A DNA stretch of 64,000 nt from positions 19,085 to 83,084 of the forward strand of contig NZ_JAAEAH010000040.1 of NCBI RefSeq assembly GCF_010998615.1, written 5' to 3'. Shown piece by piece: positions 55,172 to 64,000 of the stretch. A program made the position numbers and the translations under genes. The DNA comes from Myxococcus sp. CA023. Its GTDB lineage: Bacteria > Myxococcota > Myxococcia > Myxococcales > Myxococcaceae. Below the pieces are notes generated by a model that saw only the letters and a program-made list of their open reading frames with translations, did not search any database and was not told where the DNA came from. Position 1 is the stretch's first letter. Each line of letters starts with the position of its first letter.

Positions 55172-56277
55172 CGCCCTTCGTCCGCCGTTTCGTCGCTGTG
55201 CCGATGCTCGCCCTGTCCGGGGCGTGCACGTCCGGTTCCTCCACCGCGGAGGCTCCTCCCGCGCCGCCCCCCGCGCGCGCCTCCGCGCCTTCGGCGTGGG
55301 TGCCCGTGCGCGCGGCGTCTCGCGTGGCCCTGGCGGAGGCCCCCGCGCTGGTGCTGTCCAGCCCGGACGCCGTCGCCGCGCTCTCCGCGCCGTTTCGCGC
55401 CCGAGTGCAGCAGGTGCGCGCGCGGCCGGGTCAGCAGGTCAAGGCGGGAGACCCGCTGGTGGAGGTGCTGATGCCGGAGGTGGTGGAGGCGGCGGGGGCC
55501 GCCAGCGCCGCCTCGCTGCGGCTGGAGGCCTATTCGCGGCAGGTGGAACGCCTGGAGGCGCTTCATGCCCAGGGCCTGGCGAAGCTGCCCGACCTGGCCG
55601 ACGCCCAGACGCAACAGGCCGAGGCCCGCGCCGCCCTGGTCGCGGCGCACGCGGTGTTGCGCGTGGCGGGCATCGCTCCCGGGGAAGCCCGGGGCGTGGC
55701 GGAGCGCGGCACCGTCTGGCTCAAGAGCCCCATCGGAGGAATCGTCACCGAGGTGCGCGCGGTGCTGGGGGAGATGCAGCCCGAGGCCAGTGCCGCCTTG
55801 GTGCGGGTGGCCGCCGACGGTCCCGCGCGCCTGGAGGCCCGGCTGTCCGTGCGTCCTCCCGAGGACGCCAGCTTCGCCTTCGTGTCGTCTCAGGGCATCG
55901 CTGTTCCGGTGCGGTGGGTGGGTCAGTCTCCGGTCGTGGACGCCGCGGATGGAACGTGGCGCGCGTGGTTCGAGCCAGAGGACACCGCCGCCGTGCTGCG
56001 CGCGGGGCAGGGGGGCCGGTTGCGCATCCAGGCCGCGGCGGGCGAGGACACGGTGCTGGTCCCCGCGCGCGCCCTGGCCTTCGACAGTGCGCGCACGGTC
56101 GTCTTCACGCGCGGCGGTGAGGGGCAGCCCGTGCGCCGGGAGGTGGAGGTGCTGGCCACTTCCGGCGCGGAGGCCTTGGTGAGAGGGCCGCTGTCTGCCC
56201 GGGACGCGGTCGCCGCTGACGGCGCGGCGCTGCTGTTGGAGTCTCAGGCCGGTGACGGCGATGAGGTGACGCCGTGA
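55168..56277 (+). CDS. Periplasmic adaptor (membrane fusion) lipoprotein of the RND system
   Basis: This 369-residue adaptor has a lipoprotein signal (VPMLALSGACTSG), a lipoyl-like hairpin (RVQQVRARPGQQVKAGDPLV with its partner GTVWLKSPIGGIVTEV) separated by a coiled coil rich in Glu/Ala/Leu, and beta-barrel domains. It links the inner-membrane pump to the outer-membrane channel. It overlaps both neighbours by four bases. Confidence 0.92.
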   Translation: MTPFVRRFVAVPMLALSGACTSGSSTAEAPPAPPPARASAPSAWVPVRAASRVALAEAPALVLSSPDAVAALSAPFRARVQQVRARPGQQVKAGDPLVEVLMPEVVEAAGAASAASLRLEAYSRQVERLEALHAQGLAKLPDLADAQTQQAEARAALVAAHAVLRVAGIAPGEARGVAERGTVWLKSPIGGIVTEVRAVLGEMQPEASAALVRVAADGPARLEARLSVRPPEDASFAFVSSQGIAVPVRWVGQSPVVDAADGTWRAWFEPEDTAAVLRAGQGGRLRIQAAAGEDTVLVPARALAFDSARTVVFTRGGEGQPVRREVEVLATSGAEALVRGPLSARDAVAADGAALLLESQAGDGDEVTP

Positions 56278-59200
56278 TTGAAGCCCTCGTTCGCTGGTCG
56301 GTGCGTCACCGGGTCTGGGTCCTGGCCCTCACGGGCGTGCTCGCGCTGGCGGGCGTCGCGGTGTCGCTCCGCCTGGAACTGGACGCGATGCCGGACATCA
56401 CCACCAACCAGGTGCTCGTTCTCACGCGTGCGCCCGGCCTGACGCCCGAGGAGGTGGAGCGGCTGGTGACGCGGCCGGTGGAGGTGGCCCTGGGCGGCAT
56501 GCCCGGACTCGAGGAGCAGCGCAGCCTGTCCCGCTATGGCCTTTCCTCCGTCACCGCCGTGTTCGCGGACGACGTGGACCCGTACCGGGCCCGGCAGCAG
56601 GTGCAGGAGCGCCTCAACGTGCTCGGCTCCACGCTGCCCCCGGGCGTGGACCCACCGGAGCTGGGGCCGCTCACCGGTGGGTTGGGCGAAGTCTTCCACT
56701 TCACGCTGTCCTCGCCGGAGCGCACGGGCGCGCAGTTGCTCGAGCTGACGCAGTTTCGTGTGGCGCCCCGCCTGCGTACGGTGCCGGGCGTGGTGGAGGT
56801 CAACAGCTGGGGAGGCCACCAGCGCACGCTGGAGGTGCGCGCGGACGCGGTGCGGCTGGCCCAGCGGGGCGTGACGCTCGCGCAGTTGCGTGACGCGCTG
56901 GAGCGAGCCACCGGCAGCGCTCCGGGCGCGAGCCTTCCGGTGGGAGAGCGCCACGTCCTGATTCGCGCCGTGGCGCGGCCTCGGGCGCCGGCTGACCTGG
57001 CGGAGGCGTTGATTCCCCGGCCTGGGGCCATGGCCGTGCGCCTGGGCGACGTGGCCGAGGTCACCGAAGGCGCGCTGCCTCGCATTGGCAGCGCCACCTC
57101 CAATGGGCGCGGCGAGACGGTCTACGTCATGGTGCAGATGCTCCGGGACGCCAATGCGCTCGCCGTGACGAGCGCCATCAACGACGCGCTCCCCGATGTG
57201 CGAGCGCTGCTGCCCGAGGACGTGCGGTTGGACGTCGTCTACGACCGCGCCACGTTGGTGCGCGGCACGGTGCGCACCGTGGGCAAGAACCTTCTGGAAG
57301 GAGGGCTGCTCGTCGTGGGCGTCCTCTTCCTGTTGCTTGGCAGCGTGCGCGCGGGCCTGCTTGTCGCTTCGGCCATTCCGTTGTCCATGCTGGGCGCGAC
57401 CACTGCCATGGTGGCGCTGGACATCCCCGGCAACCTGATGAGCCTGGGCGCCATCGACTTCGGCCTGTTGGTGGATGGCGCGGTGGTGATGGTGGAGGGC
57501 TTGTTCCACCGGCTGGCGCATCTGTCGCCGGAGGAGAAAAAGCGGCCGCCCCGTGAGCACGTCGAGGAGACGGCCGTGTCCCTGGCCCGTCCCGTCTTCT
57601 TCTCCGTGCTCATCATCCTGCTCGTGTACCTGCCCATCCTGTCCCTGCGAGGCGTGGACGGGAAGATGTTCCGGCCCATGGCGATGACCGTCGTCTTCGC
57701 GCTGGCCACCGCGCTGCTGTTGTCGTTGACCTTCATCCCCGCCGCCGCGAGTTGGCTCATTCGCCCCGAGCACGTCCCCGCGCGTGAGCCACTGCTGGTC
57801 CGCTGGTTCGAGCGTCTCTACGCCCCGGCGTTGCGTCAGAGCGTGCGCCGGCGCGTGCCCGTGGCCGCCGTGGCCGTGTTCCTGTTGGCCGTGGGTGGGT
57901 GGATCTTCGCTCGAGCGGGCACGGAGTTCACGCCGCAGTTGGACGAAGGCGACATGGTGATTCAAACCACGCGTGTCCCCGACATCAGCCTGGACGCGGC
58001 GGTGAGCGAAGCGGGCCGGATGGAGCGAGTCCTGCTTGAAGCGATTCCGGAGGTCCGCCAGGTCGTCTCGCGCGTGGGCAGCCCCGCGGTGGCCACGGAC
58101 ATCATGGGCTTGGAGATGGCGGACGTCTTCGTGTCGTTGGCGCCGAGGGAGGCGTGGCGGCCCGGGCTCACCCGTGAGTCGCTCATCGAGGAGATGGGGC
58201 AGGTGCTGGAAGCCCGTGTCCCAGGTGGAGACCCGGCCTTCACGCAGCCCATCCAGATGCGCTTCAACGAGCTGCTCGGGGGCGCGGTGACGGACGTGGC
58301 GCTCAGCATCTACGGCGAGGACCTGACCGAACTCGGGCGCCTGGCTCGCCGGGCAGCGGCGCTGTTGAGCCAGGAACCGGGTGCCGTGGACGTGCGTGTA
58401 CTCGCTCCGCCGGAGGTGCCGCTCCTCGAGGTGACGCCTCGCCCGCTGGATTCGGCCCGTGCGGGCCTGGGCGCGGTCGATGTGCTGGAGGCGGTGAGCG
58501 CGGTGCGCAGTGGCGTGGAGGTGGGCGCCACCTGGGACGGGGCGGTGCGCGTGCCCATCGTCCTGCGGTTGACGGGCGCGTCCGATGCCTTCTCCCTGGC
58601 CGAGCTGCCCCTCCCCACGGAGACGGGGGGCCTGGTGCCGCTCTCCCGCGTGGCGGACGTGCGGTTGACTTCCTCGCCCGGGCTGGTGAGCCGGGAAGGG
58701 GGCCAGCGCCGGCTGGTGGTGGGCTTCAACGTGCGAGGCGCGGACCTGGGGACGGTGGTGGAGCGGGCACGGAGCCGCGTGGAGCAGGCGCTCGCTCCGC
58801 CTGATGGCTATCGGCTCGAGTGGGGCGGTCAGTACGAGACCTTGACGGAGGCACGGCAAAGGCTTTCGCTGGTGCTTCCCGCCGTGGCCCTCCTCATCTT
58901 CGCCGTGCTGCTGTTCGCCTTCCGCCGCATGCGTCCCGCTTTGGCCATCTTCGCCAACGTCCCCTTCGCGTGCGTGGGCGGGATGATGGCGCTGGCGGCC
59001 CGGGACCTGCCCGTGTCCATCTCCGCGGCGGTGGGCTTCATCGCGCTGTCCGGCATCGCGGTGCTCAACGGCGTCGTGCTGATGTCGCGCGAACAGCGGC
59101 TCGAAGCGGACGGCCATGCTCCCGGTGAGGCGGTGGTGATGGCGGCACGCGAGCGGGCCCGGCCCGTGCTGATGACTGCGCTGGTGGCGGCGCTGGGCTT

Positions 59201-59363
59201 CATCCCGATGATGCTCGCTCGCGGGGTGGGCGCCGAGGTGCAGCGGCCCCTGGCCACGGTGGTGGTGGGCGGGCTCGTCACCTCCACGCTGCTGACCCTG
59301 GTCATCCTCCCCACGCTCTACCCATGGTTCGCGGGTGGGACGCGCACGCAGACGCGTGCATGA
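56274..59363 (+). CDS. Heavy-metal efflux RND transporter (CzcA-like)
   Basis: This 1029-residue proton-driven pump has 12 membrane helices and two large periplasmic domains. The proton-relay helix reads DFGLLVDGAVVMVEG near residue 396. The DFG..DGAVV pattern is that of divalent-cation exporters (CzcA/CnrA), whereas CusA-type Cu/Ag pumps usually have a different helix. Cobalt, zinc, cadmium or nickel is thus a better guess than copper. Other landmarks are DITTNQVLVLTRAPGLTPEE at the N terminus and GGQYETLTEARQRL. The GTG start overlaps the adaptor stop. Confidence 0.94.
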   Translation: MIEALVRWSVRHRVWVLALTGVLALAGVAVSLRLELDAMPDITTNQVLVLTRAPGLTPEEVERLVTRPVEVALGGMPGLEEQRSLSRYGLSSVTAVFADDVDPYRARQQVQERLNVLGSTLPPGVDPPELGPLTGGLGEVFHFTLSSPERTGAQLLELTQFRVAPRLRTVPGVVEVNSWGGHQRTLEVRADAVRLAQRGVTLAQLRDALERATGSAPGASLPVGERHVLIRAVARPRAPADLAEALIPRPGAMAVRLGDVAEVTEGALPRIGSATSNGRGETVYVMVQMLRDANALAVTSAINDALPDVRALLPEDVRLDVVYDRATLVRGTVRTVGKNLLEGGLLVVGVLFLLLGSVRAGLLVASAIPLSMLGATTAMVALDIPGNLMSLGAIDFGLLVDGAVVMVEGLFHRLAHLSPEEKKRPPREHVEETAVSLARPVFFSVLIILLVYLPILSLRGVDGKMFRPMAMTVVFALATALLLSLTFIPAAASWLIRPEHVPAREPLLVRWFERLYAPALRQSVRRRVPVAAVAVFLLAVGGWIFARAGTEFTPQLDEGDMVIQTTRVPDISLDAAVSEAGRMERVLLEAIPEVRQVVSRVGSPAVATDIMGLEMADVFVSLAPREAWRPGLTRESLIEEMGQVLEARVPGGDPAFTQPIQMRFNELLGGAVTDVALSIYGEDLTELGRLARRAAALLSQEPGAVDVRVLAPPEVPLLEVTPRPLDSARAGLGAVDVLEAVSAVRSGVEVGATWDGAVRVPIVLRLTGASDAFSLAELPLPTETGGLVPLSRVADVRLTSSPGLVSREGGQRRLVVGFNVRGADLGTVVERARSRVEQALAPPDGYRLEWGGQYETLTEARQRLSLVLPAVALLIFAVLLFAFRRMRPALAIFANVPFACVGGMMALAARDLPVSISAAVGFIALSGIAVLNGVVLMSREQRLEADGHAPGEAVVMAARERARPVLMTALVAALGFIPMMLARGVGAEVQRPLATVVVGGLVTSTLLTLVILPTLYPWFAGGTRTQTRA

Positions 59364-59385
59364 TGGGGTGAAGGAGGCCGGTGCC

Positions 59386-60066
59386 GTGAGGCTGCTGCTG
59401 GTGGAAGACGAGGAGCGGATGGCGAACCTGCTCCGGCGAGGGCTCGGGGAAGAGGGCCACTTCGTGGACACCTGCCGCACGGCGGAGGACGCGCTCGACC
59501 AGGCAGGCGAGGTGGCCTACGACGCCATCATCCTCGACTGGGCCCTGCCCGGCATGGATGGCGTGGCGCTGCTGCGGCGCTGGCGCGAACGCGGCTTGAT
59601 GACGCCGGTGCTGATGCTCACCGCCCGCGGCACGGTGGGAGAGCGGGTGACGGGCCTGCGCGCTGGCGCGGATGACTACCTGGTGAAGCCCTTTGCCTTC
59701 GAGGAACTGCTCGCGCGCCTGGAAGCGCTGCACCGCCGCTCCGAGGGCCAGACGCAGTCCTGGGGCGGAGGGTCCATCCACATCGATGCCCGGCGGCGGA
59801 TGTTGACGTGTGGCGACCGTGAGGTGGCCTTGACGGGCCGCGAGTTCGCCCTGCTGGGTGAGCTGGCTTCGCGCGCGGGCGAAGTCCACACCCGCTCCAG
59901 CCTGCTAGCGAAGGTGTGGGGCCCCAGCTTCGATGGGCCTCCCAACATCGTGGATGTCTACGTGGGCTACGTGCGCGCGAAGCTGACCGAGGTGGGCGCG
60001 GAAGGGGTGACCATCCAGGCGGTGCGTGGGGTGGGCTTCCGGTTGGTGATTGAGGGCGCTCGGTGA
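59386..60066 (+). CDS. OmpR-family response regulator of the efflux operon
   Basis: This 226-residue regulator has a receiver domain (LLLVEDEERM, phospho-Asp in ILDWALPGMD near residue 51, DDYLVKPF) and a winged-helix DNA-binding domain (TGREFALLGELASRAGEV, VDVYVGYVRAKL). The GTG at 59386 is preceded by AAGGAGG at ideal spacing. It lies 22 bp after the pump gene and probably activates the operon that contains it, like CzcR/CusR. Confidence 0.93.
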   Translation: MRLLLVEDEERMANLLRRGLGEEGHFVDTCRTAEDALDQAGEVAYDAIILDWALPGMDGVALLRRWRERGLMTPVLMLTARGTVGERVTGLRAGADDYLVKPFAFEELLARLEALHRRSEGQTQSWGGGSIHIDARRRMLTCGDREVALTGREFALLGELASRAGEVHTRSSLLAKVWGPSFDGPPNIVDVYVGYVRAKLTEVGAEGVTIQAVRGVGFRLVIEGAR

Positions 60067-61421
60067 GGTTGGTCCGGCGGATGTGGCTGTGGGGCGCGGT
60101 GGTGCCCGTGGTGGCGGTGGTCGCCGCGCTGGGCGTGGCCGTCCAGGTGTTCCGCGTGGTGCTCGAGCGGACCCTGGACGAAGCCTTGCTGTCGCAAGCC
60201 GCGGCGGAGAGCGTGAGCCTCTTCGACGCTCCGGATGGGCGCCCGCATCTGCACGTGGAGCCCTCCCCGTTGGCGGGAGAGGTGCGTGCCTTCGTCCCCG
60301 CGACCCGGCTCTACGGACCGGATGGGACGCTGCTTTCCGTCTTCCCGCCCGAGTCACCCACTGTCTACGAACGGGTGCTACCCGAGGACGGGCCCACGTC
60401 GCGGCTGGAGACGCAGCGTCTGGGCACGGGCCTGCGGCTTCGCGTGCTGACGGTGCAGGTGCGCTCGCCGAAGGGCGTGCCCCATGTCCTGCAGTTGGTG
60501 GCGTCCCTGGGGACGGTGGACCAGGCGGTGGGCACCTTCACCTCCGTCGCCACCGTGCTGGCGCTGCTCCTGGGCGGGGTGCTGATTGGCATCCAGGGCT
60601 GGCAGGCGAGGGGGCTCGCGCGACGGCTTCACGGCATCGCGGACCAGGTGGCTCGCTCGCGTGACGGAGGCATGGTGGCCCCCGTGCCCGTGGATGAGCC
60701 CCGGGACGAAATCATGGAGGTGCGCCTGGCGCTGACCGAGGCCGCGGTGCGCGTGCGCGCGGCGCGTGAAGCGCAAGAACGCCTCATCGCGCGCGCCGCG
60801 CACGAGCTGCGCACGCCGCTGGCCCTCATGCGCACCGGCTTGGACCTGGCGCTGCGGCGCGAGCGTGGCGCGGAGGAGTTGCGCACCGTGCTGGAGGAGA
60901 ACCGGCGCGAGGTGGACCGGCTGGCCAGCGTCGCCGGTGCGCTGTTGGAGCTGTCGGCGGCGGGCGGTGCCCTCGATTTGCAGCAGGGGGATTTGCGCGG
61001 ACTGCTCGACGAAGCCGCCGCGGGCGCATGGGCGGAGGCGGACCGTCGCGGTGTGTCGCTGCGCGTGGTGGGCCCCGACGAGGCCGACTGCCGGATGGAT
61101 GCGATGGCCGTTCGTCGAGCGGTGGACAACCTGCTGGCCAATGCCCTCCGCTACGCGCCTCGTGGGTCCGAGGTGCGGCTGGAGCTGGCGCACCGGGACG
61201 CGCATTGGGAAGTCGCTGTCCAGGACGAGGGGCGCGGCATCCCGGAGACGCACCGTGAGGACGTCTTCACGCCTTTCCACCGCCTGGAGCGGGACGCGGG
61301 GGGCGTGGGGTTGGGACTCAGTCTCGTGCGCGAGGTGGCGCGGGGCCATGGTGGCGACGCGCGCGTGGTGGAGAGTCCGGGCCCGGGCGCGCGGGTGCTG
61401 CTGACACTGCCTGGCCGGTGA
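60063..61421 (+). CDS. Sensor histidine kinase of the efflux operon
   Basis: This 452-residue kinase has two membrane helices (residues about 6-25 and 160-178) around a periplasmic sensor of some 130 residues. A HAMP region follows, then phospho-His in ARAAHELRTPL near residue 246 and an ATPase domain (NLLANALRYA, DEGRGIPE, GGVGLGLSLV). It is coupled to the regulator by a four-base overlap. The sensor has His and Glu residues (RPHLHVEPSP) that could bind metal; this is inference. Confidence 0.92.
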   Translation: MRLVRRMWLWGAVVPVVAVVAALGVAVQVFRVVLERTLDEALLSQAAAESVSLFDAPDGRPHLHVEPSPLAGEVRAFVPATRLYGPDGTLLSVFPPESPTVYERVLPEDGPTSRLETQRLGTGLRLRVLTVQVRSPKGVPHVLQLVASLGTVDQAVGTFTSVATVLALLLGGVLIGIQGWQARGLARRLHGIADQVARSRDGGMVAPVPVDEPRDEIMEVRLALTEAAVRVRAAREAQERLIARAAHELRTPLALMRTGLDLALRRERGAEELRTVLEENRREVDRLASVAGALLELSAAGGALDLQQGDLRGLLDEAAAGAWAEADRRGVSLRVVGPDEADCRMDAMAVRRAVDNLLANALRYAPRGSEVRLELAHRDAHWEVAVQDEGRGIPETHREDVFTPFHRLERDAGGVGLGLSLVREVARGHGGDARVVESPGPGARVLLTLPGR

Positions 61422-61538
61422 GCCTGGGAGCGTTCGTCGGGGCCTGGGCCGTGGCCCGTGTTCGCGCGTGTCTCCCACATCCGCCTCGGGTACAACGCCG
61501 CCGGATTTCATCCCTTCCGACAACTCAGCGTGGGGCCT

Positions 61539-64000
61539 ATGGCCAGGGCTCGTCGTTCGAAGCAGCACCCAGATACATCAGGTTCCGCCGAGCAGGGTTT
61601 CGTGGAGGTGCGCGGCGCTCGCCAGCACAACCTGAAGAACGTCGACGTCCGAATTCCGCGTGACGCGTTCGTCGTGTTCACCGGCGTGTCGGGCTCGGGC
61701 AAGTCGTCGCTGGCCTTCGGCACGCTCTACGCGGAAGCGCAGCGGCGGTACTTCGAATCCGTGGCCCCCTATGCGCGCCGTCTCATCGACCAGGCGGGTG
61801 TGCCGGAGGTAGACGCCATCGACGGGCTGCCCCCTGCCGTGGCGCTCCAGCAGCACCGGGGCGCGCCCACCACGCGTTCGTCCGTGGGGAGCGTGACGAC
61901 GTTGGCGAACTCGTTGCGGCTGCTGTACTCGCGCGCGGGCACGTATCCACGCGGCCAGCCGCACCTGGATTCGGATGCCTTTTCGCCCAACACGCCCGCG
62001 GGCGCGTGCCCCAAGTGCCACGGGCTGGGCCGCATCTACGACGCCACCGAGCGGTCCATGGTGCCGGATGACACGCTGACCATCCGCGAGCGGGCGATTG
62101 CCGGCTGGCCTCTCGCGTGGCACGGCCAGAACCTGCGCGACATCCTGGTGACGCTCGGCTACGACGTCGACCGGCCGTGGCGGGAACTGCCGAAGAAGGA
62201 CCGGGACTGGATGCTCTTCACGGAAGAGCAGCCCACGGTGCCCGTCTACGCGGGCTTCACTCCGGCCGAGACGCAGCGGGCCCTCAAGCGCAAGGAGCCG
62301 CCCAGCTACATGGGCACCTTCACGGGCGCCCGGCGCTACGTGCTCCAGACCTTCGCCACCACGCAGAGCGCGCTGATGAAGAGGCGCGTCTCGCAGTACA
62401 TGGTGAGCGGCGACTGCCCCGAATGCCACGGCAAGCGCCTGCGCCGCGAGTCCCTGTCCGTCACCTTCGCGGGGCTCGACATCGGCGAGCTGTCGCGTTT
62501 GCCGCTCAGTGAGCTCACGGCTCTGCTCGCGCCCGTGGCGGATGGGACGGCCAAGGACGTGGCCACGCTTGCCCGTGTGCATCCGGAGAAGGCGCTGGTG
62601 GCCCAGCGCATCGCCCACGACGTGTTGGAGCGCGTCAACGTCCTGACGGAGCTGGGCCTGGGCTACCTGTCGCTCGAGCGCGGCACGCCTACGCTGTCTC
62701 CTGGCGAGCTCCAGCGCTTGCGGCTGGCCACTCAGGTGCGCTCCAACCTGTTCGGCGTGGTGTACGTGCTCGATGAGCCGTCCGCCGGGCTGCACCCCGC
62801 GGACACCGCGGCGCTGCTGAAGGCGTTGGACCAGCTCAAGGGCTCAGGCAACTCGCTGTTCGTGGTGGAGCACGAGGTGGAGGTCATCCGCCACGCGGAC
62901 TGGATTGTCGACGTGGGGCCCGACGCGGGTGAGCAGGGCGGACAGATTCTCTACAGCGGTCCGCTCGAAGGCCTGAAGGCGGTGAAGGCGTCCCGGACGC
63001 GGCGCTATCTCTTTGGCGACGCGGAGAAGCACCGCGGCACGCGGCGTTCTCCCAAGGGCTGGCTGCGCCTGCAGGGCGTGTCGCGCAACAACCTGAAGGA
63101 ACTGGACGTCGATTTCCCGCTGGGCGTCCTCACCACGGTGACGGGCGTCTCCGGCTCCGGGAAGTCGAGCCTCGTGAGCCAGGTCCTGGTGGAGCTGGTG
63201 GCCGGACACCTGGGCCACGCGGTGCCGGAGAACGAGGACGAGGGAGAGGCGCTGGAGCGCACGGTCATCCACACCACCGGCGGCAGGATTGTCTCCGGCA
63301 TGGAGGGCATCAAGCGCCTGGTGCAGGTGGACCAGAAGCCCATTGGACGCACGCCGCGCTCCAACCTGGCGACGTACACGGGGCTGTTCGACAACGTCCG
63401 CAAGCTCTTCGCCGCGACGCCCGCCGCACGCTCCCGGCGTTACGACGTGGGACGCTTCTCCTTCAACGTGGCCAAGGGCCGCTGCGAGACGTGCGAAGGC
63501 GAGGGCTTCGTCAGCGTGGAGCTGCTCTTCCTACCCAGCGTCTACGCGCCGTGCCCCACGTGTCAGGGGGCCCGCTACAACGCCAAGACGCTGGAGATTC
63601 AGTACCGGGGCAAGAACATCGCCGAGGTGCTGGGCATGACGGTGGACGCGGCCCACGACTTCTTCAGCGAGGACCCTCTGGTGCAGCGGCCGCTCGCCGT
63701 CCTGCGGGAAGTGGGCTTGGGATACCTGCGGCTGGGGCAGCCCGCGACGGAGTTGTCCGGCGGCGAGGCCCAACGCATCAAGCTGGCCACGGAGCTTCAA
63801 CGGGCCCAACGCGGCAGCTCGCTGTACGTGCTGGACGAACCCACCACGGGCCTGCACCCCTCCGACGTGGACAAGCTGATGACGCAGCTGGAGGGGCTGG
63901 TGGCCTCCGGCAACACCGTCATCCTCGTCGAGCACGACATGCGCGTGGTGGCCGCGAGCGACTGGGTCATCGACATGGGCCCGGGCGCTGGGGACAAGGG
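61539..64000 (+). CDS. UvrA2-type excinuclease ATPase (3' end beyond the window)
   Basis: The visible 820 residues contain two ABC ATPase modules: Walker [13 protein letters not shown] near residue 48, signature [12 protein letters not shown] and Walker [13 protein letters not shown]; then a second [23 protein letters not shown] and [14 protein letters not shown]. Zinc-module cysteines are present ([25 protein letters not shown]). The stretch of about 150 residues that forms the UvrB-binding region in ordinary UvrA is missing between LRLLYSRAG and [13 protein letters not shown]. This is the hallmark of UvrA2 proteins, linked to drug tolerance or accessory repair. The first signature has Pro in place of Gly. 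Confidence 0.9.
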   Translation, partial: MARARRSKQHPDTSGSAEQGFVEVRGARQHNLKNVDVRIPRDAFVVFTGVSGSGKSSLAFGTLYAEAQRRYFESVAPYARRLIDQAGVPEVDAIDGLPPAVALQQHRGAPTTRSSVGSVTTLANSLRLLYSRAGTYPRGQPHLDSDAFSPNTPAGACPKCHGLGRIYDATERSMVPDDTLTIRERAIAGWPLAWHGQNLRDILVTLGYDVDRPWRELPKKDRDWMLFTEEQPTVPVYAGFTPAETQRALKRKEPPSYMGTFTGARRYVLQTFATTQSALMKRRVSQYMVSGDCPECHGKRLRRESLSVTFAGLDIGELSRLPLSELTALLAPVADGTAKDVATLARVHPEKALVAQRIAHDVLERVNVLTELGLGYLSLERGTPTLSPGELQRLRLATQVRSNLFGVVYVLDEPSAGLHPADTAALLKALDQLKGSGNSLFVVEHEVEVIRHADWIVDVGPDAGEQGGQILYSGPLEGLKAVKASRTRRYLFGDAEKHRGTRRSPKGWLRLQGVSRNNLKELDVDFPLGVLTTVTGVSGSGKSSLVSQVLVELVAGHLGHAVPENEDEGEALERTVIHTTGGRIVSGMEGIKRLVQVDQKPIGRTPRSNLATYTGLFDNVRKLFAATPAARSRRYDVGRFSFNVAKGRCETCEGEGFVSVELLFLPSVYAPCPTCQGARYNAKTLEIQYRGKNIAEVLGMTVDAAHDFFSEDPLVQRPLAVLREVGLGYLRLGQPATELSGGEAQRIKLATELQRAQRGSSLYVLDEPTTGLHPSDVDKLMTQLEGLVASGNTVILVEHDMRVVAASDWVIDMGPGAGDK

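Noticed and set aside
56244..59480. 1078-codon open frame antisense to the RND pump
   Set aside because: Shadow frame of a GC-rich gene; no recognisable domain.

Overview
The window is about 64 kb of GC-rich DNA with strong third-position G/C bias, GTG/TTG starts next to clear Shine-Dalgarno sequences, and long antisense shadow frames. Gene content points to a Myxococcus-like member of the Myxococcota: an NtrC-type sigma-54 activator, a copper-dependent ECF sigma factor of the CorE type (a family described in Myxococcus xanthus), a giant TPR protein and many secreted lipoproteins. The species is inferred from gene families only.

Layout. 1-8.7 kb: housekeeping genes (greA, recG, pcm, a zinc-ribbon gene overlapping thrC, ribB/ribBA, a small membrane protein overlapping tmk). 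8.8-34.2 kb: a large copper/metal island with two Cu(I)-type P-type ATPases, two small cupredoxins, three multicopper oxidases, two TolC-family outer-membrane lipoproteins, a His-rich lipoprotein, a heavy-metal-binding lipoprotein, an HMA chaperone, a DUF305 protein, a YVTN beta-propeller, a histidine kinase/NtrC regulator pair and a CorE-like sigma factor. It is interrupted at 27.7-30.6 kb by IS3, IS10-like and IS21-like remains. 34.2-53.9 kb: mixed chromosomal genes (M28 and M13 peptidases, a CinA-like protein, a 1692-residue TPR protein, an acetyltransferase, a DUF4136 lipoprotein, a Rieske oxygenase with a TetR regulator, an MFS exporter, OpgC and secreted proteins). 53.9-61.4 kb: a tight five-gene heavy-metal RND efflux operon (OMF, adaptor, pump, OmpR regulator, kinase). 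61.5 kb to the end: a UvrA2-type gene cut off by the window edge.

How the genes work together. The copper island appears to be wired by two separate circuits that can be read in the DNA. Four transcription units carry an identical upstream element TGTAAG-N16-CGTC and a fifth carries TGTAAG-N16-CGTG. All five lie just upstream of metal genes (both ATPases, one cupredoxin, the His-rich lipoprotein/OMF/oxidase operon and the HMA chaperone). I infer that these are promoters of the CorE-like sigma factor, whose gene sits directly downstream of one target operon. Separately, the kinase/regulator operon and the other cupredoxin/oxidase operon each have a GG-N10-GC sigma-54-type promoter with a TGTRACC-N5-GGTCACA palindrome about 75-105 bp further upstream. 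A related palindrome precedes the DUF305 gene. This fits enhancer binding by the encoded NtrC-type regulator.

The most unusual gene arrangement is a repeated module, metal-binding lipoprotein then TolC-family lipoprotein then Tat-type Met-rich multicopper oxidase, present at 21.9-25.1 kb and again at 30.8-34.2 kb. Neither copy has a pump or adaptor gene. A 50-bp relic of one of these outer-membrane genes remains upstream of the second ATPase.
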